A DNA stretch of 64,000 bases from a virus. Shown piece by piece: positions 43,001 through 51,160 of this stretch (the first letter of the stretch is position 1; the number at the start of each line of letters is the position of its first letter). Below the pieces are notes generated by a model. That model was not told the DNA's origin, made no database searches, and saw only the letters and a list, made by a program, of their open reading frames with translations. The stretch covers positions 1 through 64,000 of IMG/VR virus record IMGVR_UViG_3300036770_003738; one strand, written 5' to 3'. Made by a program: the position numbers and the translations under genes.

Positions 43001-44043
43001 CACGAGGTGCAACATTTACACAATGGATCGAAGGCGCAAGCCGCAGCTTTACATCTAGTGCTGCTGCAAGTCACGACAGTTCAACCGGTGTAATATTGAT
43101 TTCTAACACCTGTACTCCATTAGTTAACCACTGGGGTAGTTCAGTAATCATGGATGGCAGCTTCGATGGCGACGAAGGCTATCAGTTCACATTCAACCGA
43201 ACTAACTATGGTTTACCAGGAACAATTGGCCAGAAGCAAACTGCTTTCTGTATGCGTCTTGCACCGAGTGTAAGTAACGGTATCATTGGAAATCTTGGCC
43301 AACGAGATTTGATCAATCGAGCACAGCTCACACTCAGCAACATGATTGTGAACATCACAGCAGGTCGTTACTTGGTTGAAGGTATTCTAAACCCTAGCAA
43401 CATTGATTCGGCTAACACTGTGTGGTCAGGACTCAACAATGCAGGTGGTGGCTACCAACCTAGCTTTACTGAGTTTTCAGTAGCGCCAATCTACACCGAT
43501 GATACCACAGGTGGTGTAACCGGTTCTTTATATGGATCCACAGGCGGTTTTGTTAAGAGTGGCACCAAGCAAACTTTTAGTAGTAATAGAACCTATCCTA
43601 ACTTAGCACCTATTAACGTTTCTAGTTCGGGCTCAGGATCTAACGTCACTGTGCAATTGACTAGGACTGGCACAACTTATACTAACAGTACAGTACAAAT
43701 TACTGTGCAAAACCCTGGTTCAGGTTATGCAATCGGCGACACACTAAAGATTCTAGGTAACGCTCTTGGCGGATCAACTCCATCCAACGACTTAGCACTT
43801 ACCGTAGCAGCTATTACAACTGAAATCTCAGGTGGTGAGCGCTTGTTTGCTGTACCAATTTCAACAACTAACTCAGGTACATTGGATTTGCGCTCAGTTA
43901 AACAGATTGGTACTAGTGCTATTCCTGGTACAGGAACTTTCCCCAACGGGCCAGAAATTCTAGCTGTGCAAATTACAGCACTAGCTACTGCAACAAACCC
44001 AACAGGTGAGATACAGTTACAGTTCCAGGAAAGTCAAGCTTAA
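40087..44043 (+). CDS. very large virion protein, probably fibre or tail-associated (1318 aa)
   Basis: Start at 40087 after a weak TTAAGAG. An N-terminal beta domain includes KYVFTPGTSGVGTIQVQGRY. The protein is rich in Thr, Asn, Ser, Gly and Val, but unlike its neighbours it has few short repeats. Blocks such as ITVTTTYAHGLVPGTPILVN and ITVTTDIEHGLNIGAIIAIQ are two copies of an 'H-G-L' beta module; VYVMIDSEIIKYSGKSGNDL T-G-C-T-R-G is a motif seen in baseplate and fibre proteins. The C-terminal LQFQESQA ends at a terminator. Presumably the last subunit of the fibre cluster. Confidence 0.65.
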   Translation: MARQRVYKYVFTPGTSGVGTIQVQGRYNLADFLAIYNTTDNISIYNFGDPAQGGTVSWSSSTISGLPTSYDGVTTLTLDADTSSMSASDKLSIFVEEQALEVQPWAFGMDAIGRNRVSNPEALIDADFEYGLQNTKWQNVSVNNNIPGFYEDFGADLLVQTNGYISLLAGDDLITSNVDTSVRLSNPGTPAWVANDYALLISQTQGNTTAFTSTYTTANVNSSAERLVTVSSTSSFAEDDNVLIIGRPTSGGTTISTSITSTATTTVVVANASAAGIVDGCYIIVLTDTAGVYEVMAVTNVSTNTLTVVRQSNRTNAGGANITTGNAVYVVASLEVSQIDEVTDGTTLQLQRGWYNIPALNSFASGSIVQKLSSNVELVEHTAVSTAVNGAQTISRGAYSTTALSAAGVGSPMIRMTGAFNATGNANIPEVAVNAPDHGLTAGNYVSALNMSNSNAEGVDIVASANTNNFGYYPRRTTGLAVGYPLNQTDTALRQAFPYTGADLDVVSIVSDAGTPSTITVTTTYAHGLVPGTPILVNLTAGTNTAYGEGSFIVISVPSTTTFTYTAKSGAAVSGSLEGIINVRSNATFLPRPFDGGVILGPGTPTHGASAIRQTKKYFRYQSGKGILFTSGTMLKPTFDISVLSADGTAVNSIITVTTDIEHGLNIGAIIAIQGVDTTGYTNTGYVVTSIVSDVSFTVQAQAELGSTNPDLAPQPRVNVTGWHGASIRAGIFDDQNGMFWECDGQSVNAVQRSSTFQVAGLVSVGVGSNLVTGDGVCRFQEQLNNGDVVVIRGMTHTVTSILDEARMTVVPTFRGVTNQNRVKMCLRQEIRVRQADFNIDPLDGTGPSGYTLDANKMQMLGVEYSWYGAGYVQWMIRGQNGNFVMAHRRPNNNANNEAYMRSGNLPARYEAVNETPISELNGAIDASQTTITLLDATYYPAASVTYPVYVMIDSEIIKYSGKSGNDLTGCTRGATFTQWIEGASRSFTSSAAASHDSSTGVILISNTCTPLVNHWGSSVIMDGSFDGDEGYQFTFNRTNYGLPGTIGQKQTAFCMRLAPSVSNGIIGNLGQRDLINRAQLTLSNMIVNITAGRYLVEGILNPSNIDSANTVWSGLNNAGGGYQPSFTEFSVAPIYTDDTTGGVTGSLYGSTGGFVKSGTKQTFSSNRTYPNLAPINVSSSGSGSNVTVQLTRTGTTYTNSTVQITVQNPGSGYAIGDTLKILGNALGGSTPSNDLALTVAAITTEISGGERLFAVPISTTNSGTLDLRSVKQIGTSAIPGTGTFPNGPEILAVQITALATATNPTGEIQLQFQESQA

Positions 44044-44477
44044 CGCGATACAAAATCCTGCTCAAGTAGCAGGATTTTGCTTTGTACAGCTTCGATATTG
44101 ACTGTGCTCCACAATCCGGGATGCATAGGACGCGGCCAAGTACCAGCATCGATCCAGGCCCACCCTAGGTGCTCGTGATTGAGCACAGGAGTAAACTCAT
44201 TAGCGACCACACATACCCAGGTGTGGTATTCGAATGCGCCATCAGCTGAAGTAAATTTTTCTAACGGTATTAGACGTTCGTATATAGGAAAGTTGCCTAG
44301 CTCTTCAATGCATTCGCGCTCCATGCTACCTAGCAAGGTTTCGCCAGCTTCTACCTTGCCACCAGGTAAACCCCAGACGCTGGGATTTTTGCTGTCATTG
44401 CGCAACAGGTACAGGTAACGTCCTGTGCTTTTTGAACGAAACCAAACACCGACTGCCTTCAAAGCACAATGCTCCAC
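44040..44477 (-). CDS. Nudix hydrolase
   Basis: 145 aa with a complete Nudix box: G-G-K-V-E-A-G-E, seven residues, then R-E-C-I-E-E-L-G (residues ~39-60), the Mg-binding loop-helix. WGLPGGKVEAG is characteristic of NTP-cleaning MutT-like enzymes, though substrates vary. The listed start is GTG, overlapping the gp15 stop by 19 bases; TTG at 44462 is an alternative with 14 bases less overlap. The last codons overlap convergently with the 1318-aa virion gene: both stop codons lie in the same TTAA. Its 3' end also encodes a perfect inverted repeat (44051-44079). Confidence 0.85.
   Translation of the reverse strand: MEHCALKAVGVWFRSKSTGRYLYLLRNDSKNPSVWGLPGGKVEAGETLLGSMERECIEELGNFPIYERLIPLEKFTSADGAFEYHTWVCVVANEFTPVLNHEHLGWAWIDAGTWPRPMHPGLWSTVNIEAVQSKILLLEQDFVSR
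44051..44083 (+). terminator. terminator of the fibre operon embedded in the Nudix coding region
   Basis: CAAAATCCTGCT (44051-44062) and AGCAGGATTTTG (44068-44079) form a perfect 12-bp stem with a 5-base loop, followed by CTTTG. It starts 8 bases after the stop of the 1318-aa gene and lies wholly inside the convergent Nudix ORF. Confidence 0.75.
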
Positions 44478-45856
44478 TCACCACCAGGGTAGATGCCTTG
44501 ATAGCTCTTGATCCACATTTCTCCAGTCCAGTAGTATTGAAGTCCTGTGGTTATATTAGTAACATACTGTCCACCAGGAATAGTATCAGCATTAAATACC
44601 ACGTGCCAGTAGTTGTTGGAGTATTCAATAATGTCGTTGGCTTCGGCTACAAGCGGCCGCCCATTTGCGCCAACCCAAGCAGTGGCATTGTATTGATTGC
44701 TGAGGCTACCAGTTGCTTCAGTTAGCAAATAACGTTGTCCTTCGATTGCACTATCGAGCCCGTCTTGAGGAGCACTGGTCTGTGGATTGATCACAGCGTC
44801 GATGGCTGCTAGTGTGTTCTGTGGCACAGTGTCAGTGTCGGCATCGAACAACATAAAGCGTTCGTCGTTAGGATCCAGTGTAATGGTACCAATAACTTCG
44901 GTGCCATCAGGCTGCTCTAGTCTGATTTGGCTAATACCTGGGCGCAGCACACCATAAACACTGACCACAGCGGGCCATTGTAAGTTGCTGTTTTCAACCA
45001 AGTCAGGAGCAATTAAACTGGAGTTAGGTTGGTCTACAATAGTAGGACCTTGTAAACACTGTAGCTTGTTGCCAATCAAAACTACTTTGTAGTTGTAAGG
45101 TGTGACTTTGACTCGGGTGCCTAACAACAGATCATTGTTGGTCACAGCATCTTGCAGGTCGCCTTGTGCATCATACATGCTGGCAATTACTCGCTCAATC
45201 ACACCCAGCTTCTTGACCTTGGCAGGTGAGCTGATCCAAATTGGCAAGCTGAACTTGAGAGTTGCAATATCGATAGGGTTTTCTGTTCCCATTGGAATAG
45301 TTCTTGAAGTCCATTGGACTGAGTCTAATTCTACTATACTCAAGCTGGTCCAGTCAATATAGTTGTCAGTCGATTGCACTTCCAGGCTGGGGTTGAACAG
45401 TGTCAGCATCTGTTCCAGCAACTGCATTTTTTGATTAGTGTTGCTAGTCCAGATATCCAAGGTGATACCCAACTTGTAAGGCACAGGCATTAGTCGTTCG
45501 ATGGTAAACGCATTGCCTTGGGTGGTCTCGTAAGTTTCAGAATCTTGATCGTAGGTACGTTGACGCACATTGACCTTGCTCACAAAGTACGGCTCTTGCA
45601 TGCGCGGACGATCGTAGTCCAGGCTAGACACATAAAATGTCATTAGCGGAGTGCTAGGCATGCTTGATGCTGAGTTTTCCTGAATAATAGTTTGTGCGTT
45701 GCGACTAGCATCGCCGTAACGAACCGGAACACGCAGTAGTGCAGCCTGATCAGTGCCTTCTTCTCTACCGTATTCGATCTGGAAGTTGCTGCAAATCCTG
45801 GTAAACTGAAGCAGGAATCGACGAATTTGAGCGTCGTAAAAGAATTGTTGTGCCAT
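44459..45856 (-). CDS. 15: gp15 tail sheath stabiliser / completion protein
   Basis: 465 aa. The N-terminal ~240 residues align well with T4 gp15: FFYDAQIRRFLLQFTRICSN FQIEY, RVPVRYGDASRNAQTI, RLMPVPYKLGITLDIWTSNT NQKMQLLEQML and TLKFSLPIWISSPAKVKKLG. gp15 caps the tail tube and sheath and binds the neck. T4 gp15 is 272 aa; here an extra ~200-residue C-terminal region follows, with a GGQYVTNITTGLQYYW segment of a type often found in virion proteins. It lies 5 bases after the gp14 gene in the same minus-strand operon. Confidence 0.85.
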   Translation of the reverse strand: MAQQFFYDAQIRRFLLQFTRICSNFQIEYGREEGTDQAALLRVPVRYGDASRNAQTIIQENSASSMPSTPLMTFYVSSLDYDRPRMQEPYFVSKVNVRQRTYDQDSETYETTQGNAFTIERLMPVPYKLGITLDIWTSNTNQKMQLLEQMLTLFNPSLEVQSTDNYIDWTSLSIVELDSVQWTSRTIPMGTENPIDIATLKFSLPIWISSPAKVKKLGVIERVIASMYDAQGDLQDAVTNNDLLLGTRVKVTPYNYKVVLIGNKLQCLQGPTIVDQPNSSLIAPDLVENSNLQWPAVVSVYGVLRPGISQIRLEQPDGTEVIGTITLDPNDERFMLFDADTDTVPQNTLAAIDAVINPQTSAPQDGLDSAIEGQRYLLTEATGSLSNQYNATAWVGANGRPLVAEANDIIEYSNNYWHVVFNADTIPGGQYVTNITTGLQYYWTGEMWIKSYQGIYPGGEWSIVL

Positions 45857-45861
45857 AATGA

Positions 45862-47184
45862 TTAACCGCCGTTGTCGGCTCTGGGTTTAAGCAACTCACT
45901 GAGACTCTGACGACTTGGAATGGCGCCGCGGTCTGTGGTGTTGACAGTTGCTGTGTTGTTGACAAAGCTAGAACGCAGTGTCTTGTTGTCTGGACCGTTG
46001 TTAAGATCAGTCCGAACACTGTCTTCAATCTTGACCCAACGAACACCGTCATATCGGAACAAACGATTGGGTCTATAATCCAGTCGCAACACATATTGAC
46101 CAGCTACAGGATTGGGAGGAAAAGCCACTCCTTGAGTAACCGGAAGACCGTTAGGAGCAATCTCGTCGCTGCCAGTGAGATAGCCCATGGTATAACCTTC
46201 GGCACGTGGGGTAGTACCTTGTCCACCTTGGGTACCGTCTACAGTAGTTGAACTATCTGTGGTCATACCTACTTCTTCAGCTAGTGCAGGCTGATCGTTT
46301 AGCAGAGTTGGAACAATATAAAACTTAGTGGTGTCGTAGCCACTGAGAGGAACTTCGATGTCTGCTTGTGTGAGAATAGCGTCGTTGATTTCGGTGTCTT
46401 TGGTTCTAGTACCTTGAACATCAGCAACAGTAGGCGGTGTGTACTCTTGCCAATATGTTGTATTAGAAATATCAATGTCGGCCGGAGTATTGATCTGAGC
46501 TTGATAATAGGTATCGCCGTAGTTTACAATACTTCCAGCAGGGTAATAATTGCCATTGTCCCAGATTTGCTCACTGACAAAAGGTTTGTTAGTAATAGAG
46601 TTGTATTCCTGTGCGTCAGTGAGAGGCGTTGCCTTCACACGCCATAAGTGAGGTAACCAAGTTACAGAAAAGCCTTCGCTAGCATAAGCAGCATCTTGTA
46701 TCACATAGTACTTAGGCAGTGCAGCAGGCAGTGTTGAATTTAATGGGTTGTAGTCTTTGAGATTTGGAACTTCGATCACGTCACCACTCATGAGCTTCCG
46801 TCCAAAAGTGTCAATCATGTCGTTGTAGTGGAAGGTGATAAACAAAGTATCATTGTTCAAAAACAAACCAAACTGTGTCAAGTCAAAGTCCACGTCTTGA
46901 GTATTGTAAACCCCCCGCATGACGTAAATGTCAGGATCGTACACTCGGTCTCTGTTTTCTAGCAACAGCAGATCTTGAATGTTGAGTGGGCTCAGTGTTT
47001 CGTAAACTGGTTGAGTTGCGTCAGCATTGCCACTAAGTGCAGAATCTTCCCCTCCGGTTTGCGGACCCATGTACTTGTGGACATAAAGGTCTAAACCGCC
47101 AACAGTGTACATTTCACTGATTGTGCGGTCCAAAAATTGATAATCTCTGGTGCGATTGGGACGATATAGACTTAAACGTGGCAT
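45862..47184 (-). CDS. 14: gp14 neck protein
   Basis: 440 aa from ATG 47184; the open frame extends further upstream but the segment before MPRLSLYRPNRTRDYQFLDR is outside the promoter and is not protein-like. gp14 features: the N-terminal helix with EMYTVGG, YVMRGVYNTQDVDFDLTQFG LFLNND, then SGDVIEVPNLKDYNPLN and KYYVIQDAAYASEGFSVTWL PHLWRVK. T4 gp14 is 256 aa, so an extra C-terminal half is present. With gp13 it forms the neck between portal and tail. A late promoter CATAAATA ends 8 bases upstream, with no Shine-Dalgarno. Confidence 0.8.
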   Translation of the reverse strand: MPRLSLYRPNRTRDYQFLDRTISEMYTVGGLDLYVHKYMGPQTGGEDSALSGNADATQPVYETLSPLNIQDLLLLENRDRVYDPDIYVMRGVYNTQDVDFDLTQFGLFLNNDTLFITFHYNDMIDTFGRKLMSGDVIEVPNLKDYNPLNSTLPAALPKYYVIQDAAYASEGFSVTWLPHLWRVKATPLTDAQEYNSITNKPFVSEQIWDNGNYYPAGSIVNYGDTYYQAQINTPADIDISNTTYWQEYTPPTVADVQGTRTKDTEINDAILTQADIEVPLSGYDTTKFYIVPTLLNDQPALAEEVGMTTDSSTTVDGTQGGQGTTPRAEGYTMGYLTGSDEIAPNGLPVTQGVAFPPNPVAGQYVLRLDYRPNRLFRYDGVRWVKIEDSVRTDLNNGPDNKTLRSSFVNNTATVNTTDRGAIPSRQSLSELLKPRADNGG

Positions 47185-47192
47185 AGTAATAC

Positions 47193-47200
47193 TATTTATG
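47193..47200 (-). promoter_or_regulatory. late promoter CATAAATA for gp14-gp15
   Basis: Minus-strand CATAAATA, 8 bases before the gp14 ATG. It is back to back with a sigma70 promoter whose -35 box starts 6 bases away on the other side. Confidence 0.65.
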
Positions 47201-47206
47201 TACCGG

Positions 47207-47235
47207 TTGACCACAAATTGAGCAAGTGCTATAAT
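47207..47235 (+). promoter_or_regulatory. sigma70-type promoter of the 379-aa gene
   Basis: TTGACC at 47207-47212, 17-base spacer, TATAAT at 47230-47235 with TGC in front. The ATG follows at 47261 after AAGGAG. It is the strongest host-type promoter in the window. Confidence 0.85.
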
Positions 47236-47260
47236 TACAGCATACAAACAAGGAGCCCAA

Positions 47261-48400
47261 ATGGTTGCTGTAGCAAAAAGTATTAAACCTTTGAATCCCC
47301 GTAGTCCTGACACCAAATACGTTGGGGACGAACCCCTGTGGCGCAGCCAACCCACAGAAAACCGTTTTGCTGAACTTACACGAGCATTTAACTGGTACAA
47401 CTACTTCTATGGCAAAAAAGAAGCCAAAGACTTTGTAGTTGCTTATCTTGAAACTCAAAACAAGGCCAAAGAAGCCAAACAAATTCGCAGTCTTAGCGAT
47501 AGTCAAATGCGTCTAACTACAGGTTGGTTGTGCCGTATGACCCTTATGGGACTGCAACTTGACGAGCACGAGCAAATCAAACTGGATAACTTGATTGCCG
47601 ATCTGCTGTCTATCAAAGCAGAAGCAAAAAAAGAAGCAGAAACCGCAGAAGACACTCAACCCAAAGTTACGATCCAGGATCGCCTGCGTGAAAAAGTAAG
47701 CGAGTGCGCCGGGGAGCTGGACGGTTTGTTTGATGACTTTGTGGTCGCTGGCGCCAAAATGTCTGCAGACTGGAAGCCTATTGCTACTATCCGCGGTATG
47801 AACGTAGCACCACAAATGGTGTCTACTATTGCTAGTATCTGGCAACAAAAACTTGACGAGTTTACAGCCGTACAAGAAGGCAAGGATGCCCAATTGGTCG
47901 AAGCATACAGCAACTACAACAAGATTCAACTGCGTAACATCATCAAGTTTTGCGAGCAAGTTATTGCAGACTGCGGTTCTTACGTGCAGATTAAAAAGGT
48001 TGAACGCAAGCCACGCAAAGTCAAGGCAGTGCCGCCGGAGAAAAAGGCTGCTAAGTTTAAGATTTGTGCTGAATTTGCTGAACTCAAACTCAAGAGTCTC
48101 CCGGCTGCACAACTAGTGGACAAGAGCGAAGCCTGGTTGTATGACACCAAAAAGCGCAAGTTGATCCACGTGGTAGCCGACGAGTATGCCAAGGTGTTTA
48201 CGGTTAAAAACAATGCCGTGATCGGGTTTAGCACCGTGGAAACACAGCAAAAGACTCTGCGCAAGCCAGCAGAGCAACTTAAACCCATACTAACAGCAGG
48301 CAAGCCAGCAGCACGTAAAGCCTACAAGGACATCAAGGCCACTGAAACTGCCTGGAACGGGCGCGGCAGTGAGAACCTTGTGGTCATCAGAGCTTGGTAA
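47261..48400 (+). CDS. unrecognised early-expressed protein (379 aa)
   Basis: No family recognised. Charged, Lys/Glu-rich and largely helical. FAELTRAFNWYNYFYGKKEA KDFV near residue 37, LSDSQMRLTTGWLCRMTLMG near 78, a helical middle with IRGMNVAPQMVSTIASIWQQ, then a basic region VERKPRKVKAVPPEKKAAKF, and a C-terminal beta/helix part ending KATETAWNGRGSENLVVIRA W. The basic linker would suit nucleic-acid binding, but this is a guess. A strong sigma70 promoter and AAGGAG imply high early expression, unlike its late neighbours. It lies between neck genes in opposite orientation and a radical SAM gene. Confidence 0.6.
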   Translation: MVAVAKSIKPLNPRSPDTKYVGDEPLWRSQPTENRFAELTRAFNWYNYFYGKKEAKDFVVAYLETQNKAKEAKQIRSLSDSQMRLTTGWLCRMTLMGLQLDEHEQIKLDNLIADLLSIKAEAKKEAETAEDTQPKVTIQDRLREKVSECAGELDGLFDDFVVAGAKMSADWKPIATIRGMNVAPQMVSTIASIWQQKLDEFTAVQEGKDAQLVEAYSNYNKIQLRNIIKFCEQVIADCGSYVQIKKVERKPRKVKAVPPEKKAAKFKICAEFAELKLKSLPAAQLVDKSEAWLYDTKKRKLIHVVADEYAKVFTVKNNAVIGFSTVETQQKTLRKPAEQLKPILTAGKPAARKAYKDIKATETAWNGRGSENLVVIRAW

Positions 48401-48403
48401 GTA
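48396..48403 (+). promoter_or_regulatory. putative variant late promoter GGTAAGTA
   Basis: GGTAAGTA-ACTG-ATG: same geometry as the late promoters with 4-base spacing, but TAAGTA. It overlaps the stop of the 379-aa gene. Confidence 0.4.
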
Positions 48404-48407
48404 ACTG

Positions 48408-49307
48408 ATGCATGAGATTACAAACAAAGTTGATTTTTATATTACTAATGTTTGTAATCTCACCTGCGAAGGGTGCAACAGGTTCAACAATCACGATTTT
48501 CGAGGATGGCAACGCTGGAGTGATTATCGAGCACAGTACGAACAATGGGGTGAGTTGGTTCGATTAAAATCTGCAACTATCATGGGAGGCGAGCCTTTTT
48601 TGAATCCGACATTAGTGGATTGGATACAAGGAATCAATCGTATATTCGGCATTGACGTTCAAGTTCTCACTAACGGTACTAGGTTCAGACAGTCACAGCA
48701 CTTGTACGATGCAATGTTGTATCGTTCAACACGCACAAGAGCAATGAACCACATTGGAGTAAGTCTTCATAATCTTGCAGATCAAGAAGAAATACTTGAT
48801 AGTATTCGATCATTCTTTCCTGGCTCATTTAATGAGTACCCTAAAGGACATCTAGCAAACCGTTGGGGGTCAGACTGGTATTTTGTTGACAATAACGGAG
48901 TAATGGTCAATGTGTATGTTGTTAACAAATTTGTTAATTCGTCGGTGATCCCACAATGGCAAGTCAACGGCGGAATTAAAAAACAATACACACTACATAA
49001 TAGCGATCCAGTAGAGGCGCACCAGGCTTGCGCTTTTGCAAAATTTAAATCATATCATTTCATTCGTGGAAAATTGTACAAATGCGGTCCAGTAGCTCTC
49101 TTGCCCGAGTTTGATCAACAACATCAGCTTACAATAACTGATGCTGATAGAAATTTAATGAGTTCATATCAACCATTGTCAACTGACAACTTTGATCATT
49201 ACCACAAAGAATTTTTTGATCACATAGATAAGCCTATTTCACAATGTAAATTTTGCCCTACTGAGCCTAAATTCAGAATAATTGCACCGATTCGCAAAGG
49301 GCTGTAA
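48408..49307 (+). CDS. radical SAM protein with C-terminal cysteine cluster
   Basis: 299 aa. The CX3CX2C motif CNLTCEGC (C16, C20, C23) ligates the [4Fe-4S] cluster that cleaves S-adenosylmethionine. MGGEPFLNPTL near residue 60 is the GGEP motif that binds the SAM amino group. The C-terminal part has further Cys (QACAFAKF, LYKCGPV, QCKFCPTEP), a SPASM/twitch-like auxiliary-cluster arrangement typical of enzymes that modify peptides, such as sactipeptide and epimerase maturases. The substrate is unknown. Its stop overlaps the following glycosyltransferase-like gene (TAATG), so the two are probably a functional pair. No Shine-Dalgarno. Confidence 0.85.
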   Translation: MHEITNKVDFYITNVCNLTCEGCNRFNNHDFRGWQRWSDYRAQYEQWGELVRLKSATIMGGEPFLNPTLVDWIQGINRIFGIDVQVLTNGTRFRQSQHLYDAMLYRSTRTRAMNHIGVSLHNLADQEEILDSIRSFFPGSFNEYPKGHLANRWGSDWYFVDNNGVMVNVYVVNKFVNSSVIPQWQVNGGIKKQYTLHNSDPVEAHQACAFAKFKSYHFIRGKLYKCGPVALLPEFDQQHQLTITDADRNLMSSYQPLSTDNFDHYHKEFFDHIDKPISQCKFCPTEPKFRIIAPIRKGL

Positions 49308-50377
49308 TGTTTCAAGATCAATTTTATCAAATACATCAAAGCGAAGCATTTAAAATTAGTCAGTGCATGCAACACGAACATGCCCTGGCTAACTTTTTTT
49401 CGAGCCTGCTAACCAACCTAGGTTATAGCACTGTTGATCCTGTTAGAAGAATTTGGAAACGTGCTAACAAAACTGTGATCGTTTGTTTAGCAGATGACTT
49501 CAATATCTGTGGAGCAGACCTTTCAAAATCAGCTGATCAGTGGTTTGATGTTGACACCACGATAATAACAGATAACTTTATAACTGCCCCCACGCAATAT
49601 CGAGTTCTGCAATTACCAACTAGTTATTTTGGAATATTTGGCTACACACCCCATCAGCAACATTACGACCCGCAAAAAAGATTTCACTTTTCTGTAAATC
49701 GTCTCGACACTCAACGACAACTGATCTTGTTTGAATTACTAGGTCAAAGCGGTGGACTTGATCAAGTACTTGACCAAGACTACATAAATTTCAACGCTAT
49801 GAATCCTGGAAGCATCAACGATACTGTTGAAGATATTCAGACCAATTTTAAAAAATCTTGGGAGCCGGTAGCAAACTTTTATAGTGATACTTACAATCAA
49901 GACATGTCAGCAGTAGTCAGATTGCTGCCTGTACGCAATCACACACTATCTATTGAGCAAGCTAACGTCGGTGCCTATTTAAATTTAGTAGTTGAAACAT
50001 ATGCTGGAAATACCACAGTTACATTCAGCGAAAAAACATTTAGGTCCTTGGTAACACCGAGTCCGTGGACTTTGTTTGCTGCTCGCGGTGCAGTTGAATA
50101 CATCAAAAATTTAGGATTTGATGTTATGCTGGATCTAATAGATCATAGTTATGACAGTGACATGCACGACCATTGGCCTGGTAATTCTAGAATAAAAAAA
50201 TATATTTCATCTAGCATACAGCAATATCAACATTTAACCACCTTGTCCAAGGAACATATTGCAAACAGAGCCACGATTGCTGCCAAACATAATCAGCAAC
50301 TTTTACAAAAAATGAAGATAAATTGGCCTCGTGACTTTGCTGCTTGGCTCCCTGAAGTGATAGCTCAGCTTGAATAA
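49307..50377 (+). CDS. glycosyltransferase-like protein paired with radical SAM gene
   Basis: 356 aa. The C-terminal region VETYAGNTTVTFSEKTFRSL then VTPSPWTLFAARGAVEYIKN LGF parallels the fucosyltransferase-like motif of the 23278 gene (SEK-x-x ... P ... G ... L-G-F/L-D). The N-terminal half (NKTVIVCLADDFNICGADLS) is divergent. This family is seen as cargo in aquatic phages and is probably sugar-transferring, but catalytic residues cannot be pinned down. It starts on the last base of the radical SAM stop codon and precedes the gp13 gene with its own late promoter. Codon use looks A+T-rich, like the radical SAM gene. Confidence 0.5.
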   Translation: MFQDQFYQIHQSEAFKISQCMQHEHALANFFSSLLTNLGYSTVDPVRRIWKRANKTVIVCLADDFNICGADLSKSADQWFDVDTTIITDNFITAPTQYRVLQLPTSYFGIFGYTPHQQHYDPQKRFHFSVNRLDTQRQLILFELLGQSGGLDQVLDQDYINFNAMNPGSINDTVEDIQTNFKKSWEPVANFYSDTYNQDMSAVVRLLPVRNHTLSIEQANVGAYLNLVVETYAGNTTVTFSEKTFRSLVTPSPWTLFAARGAVEYIKNLGFDVMLDLIDHSYDSDMHDHWPGNSRIKKYISSSIQQYQHLTTLSKEHIANRATIAAKHNQQLLQKMKINWPRDFAAWLPEVIAQLE

Positions 50378-50380
50378 ATA
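50373..50380 (+). promoter_or_regulatory. late promoter AATAAATA
   Basis: Overlaps the stop of the 356-aa gene and lies 18 bases before the gp13 ATG, with CGGAG as ribosome-binding site. Confidence 0.6.
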
Positions 50381-50398
50381 TAAGCAACGGAGTCCCTT

Positions 50399-51160
50399 AT
50401 GGCTGAAAATACACTACCTCAACTCAAGCAAGATCTCATTGATTATGTGGGCTTGATGTTGGGAAACCAAATTGTTGACATTGAACTTGACCCTGCGCAC
50501 TTTGAAGCTGCTTATCAAAAAACAATAGGCACCTTCCGTCAACGAAGCAATGCTGCTTATGAAGAAGCGTATATTTTTATGGAGTTGATGACAGACATCA
50601 ACATCTATACTTTGCCCCAAGAAGTTACCAGTGTACGCCAAATTTTCCGTAGAACTTTTGGTGATGCCACTGGACCTTTTGCTAGTAACTTTGATCCGTT
50701 TGCACAAGCTAGTATCAACGTTTATCTCATGAACTTCAACGTAGCAGGCGGACTTGCGACCTATGACTTTTACAGTCAATATGTGGAATTGGCAGCCAAG
50801 ATGTTTGGTGGATTCATGAACTACACATGGAATCCGGTTACTAAGAAGTTGCAGTTGATCCGAGATCCAAAAAACACAGGCGAAAATGTATTATTGTGGG
50901 TGTGGCAACTCAAGCCTGAGATTCAACTGCTGAGCGACTATCAATCAGGTCAATGGATACGTGATTACATGGTTGCTTCTAGCAAAATGATCATTGGCGA
51001 AGCTCGAGAAAAGTTTGGAACCATTGCTGGACCGCAGGGCGGCGGCAGTTTGAATGGTGCTGCTATGAAAGCCGAAGCTCAAACACAAATGGATGCGCTA
51101 ATCGAACAACTCAAAATGTACGTGGACGGGAGTCAGCCTCTGACTTGGGTAATTGGCTAA
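50399..51160 (+). CDS. 13: gp13-like neck protein
   Basis: 253 aa. LPQLKQDLIDYVGLMLGNQI VDIELDPAHFEAAYQKTIGT FRQRSNAAYEEAY is the helix-turn region typical of T4-type neck/adaptor proteins, and GQWIRDYMVASSKMIIGEAR EKFG the conserved second helix. ENVLLWVWQLKPE is a strand before it. gp13 binds the portal and with gp14 completes the head for tail joining. Shorter than T4 gp13 (309 aa). Separate late promoter. gp14 and gp15 are on the opposite strand 3.2 kb away, so the neck module is split. Confidence 0.7.
   Translation: MAENTLPQLKQDLIDYVGLMLGNQIVDIELDPAHFEAAYQKTIGTFRQRSNAAYEEAYIFMELMTDINIYTLPQEVTSVRQIFRRTFGDATGPFASNFDPFAQASINVYLMNFNVAGGLATYDFYSQYVELAAKMFGGFMNYTWNPVTKKLQLIRDPKNTGENVLLWVWQLKPEIQLLSDYQSGQWIRDYMVASSKMIIGEAREKFGTIAGPQGGGSLNGAAMKAEAQTQMDALIEQLKMYVDGSQPLTWVIG

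Noticed and set aside
47513-48112. 199-aa antisense ORF opposite the 379-aa gene
   Set aside because: Cys/Phe/Leu-rich shadow; the plus strand has promoter, Shine-Dalgarno and balanced codon use.
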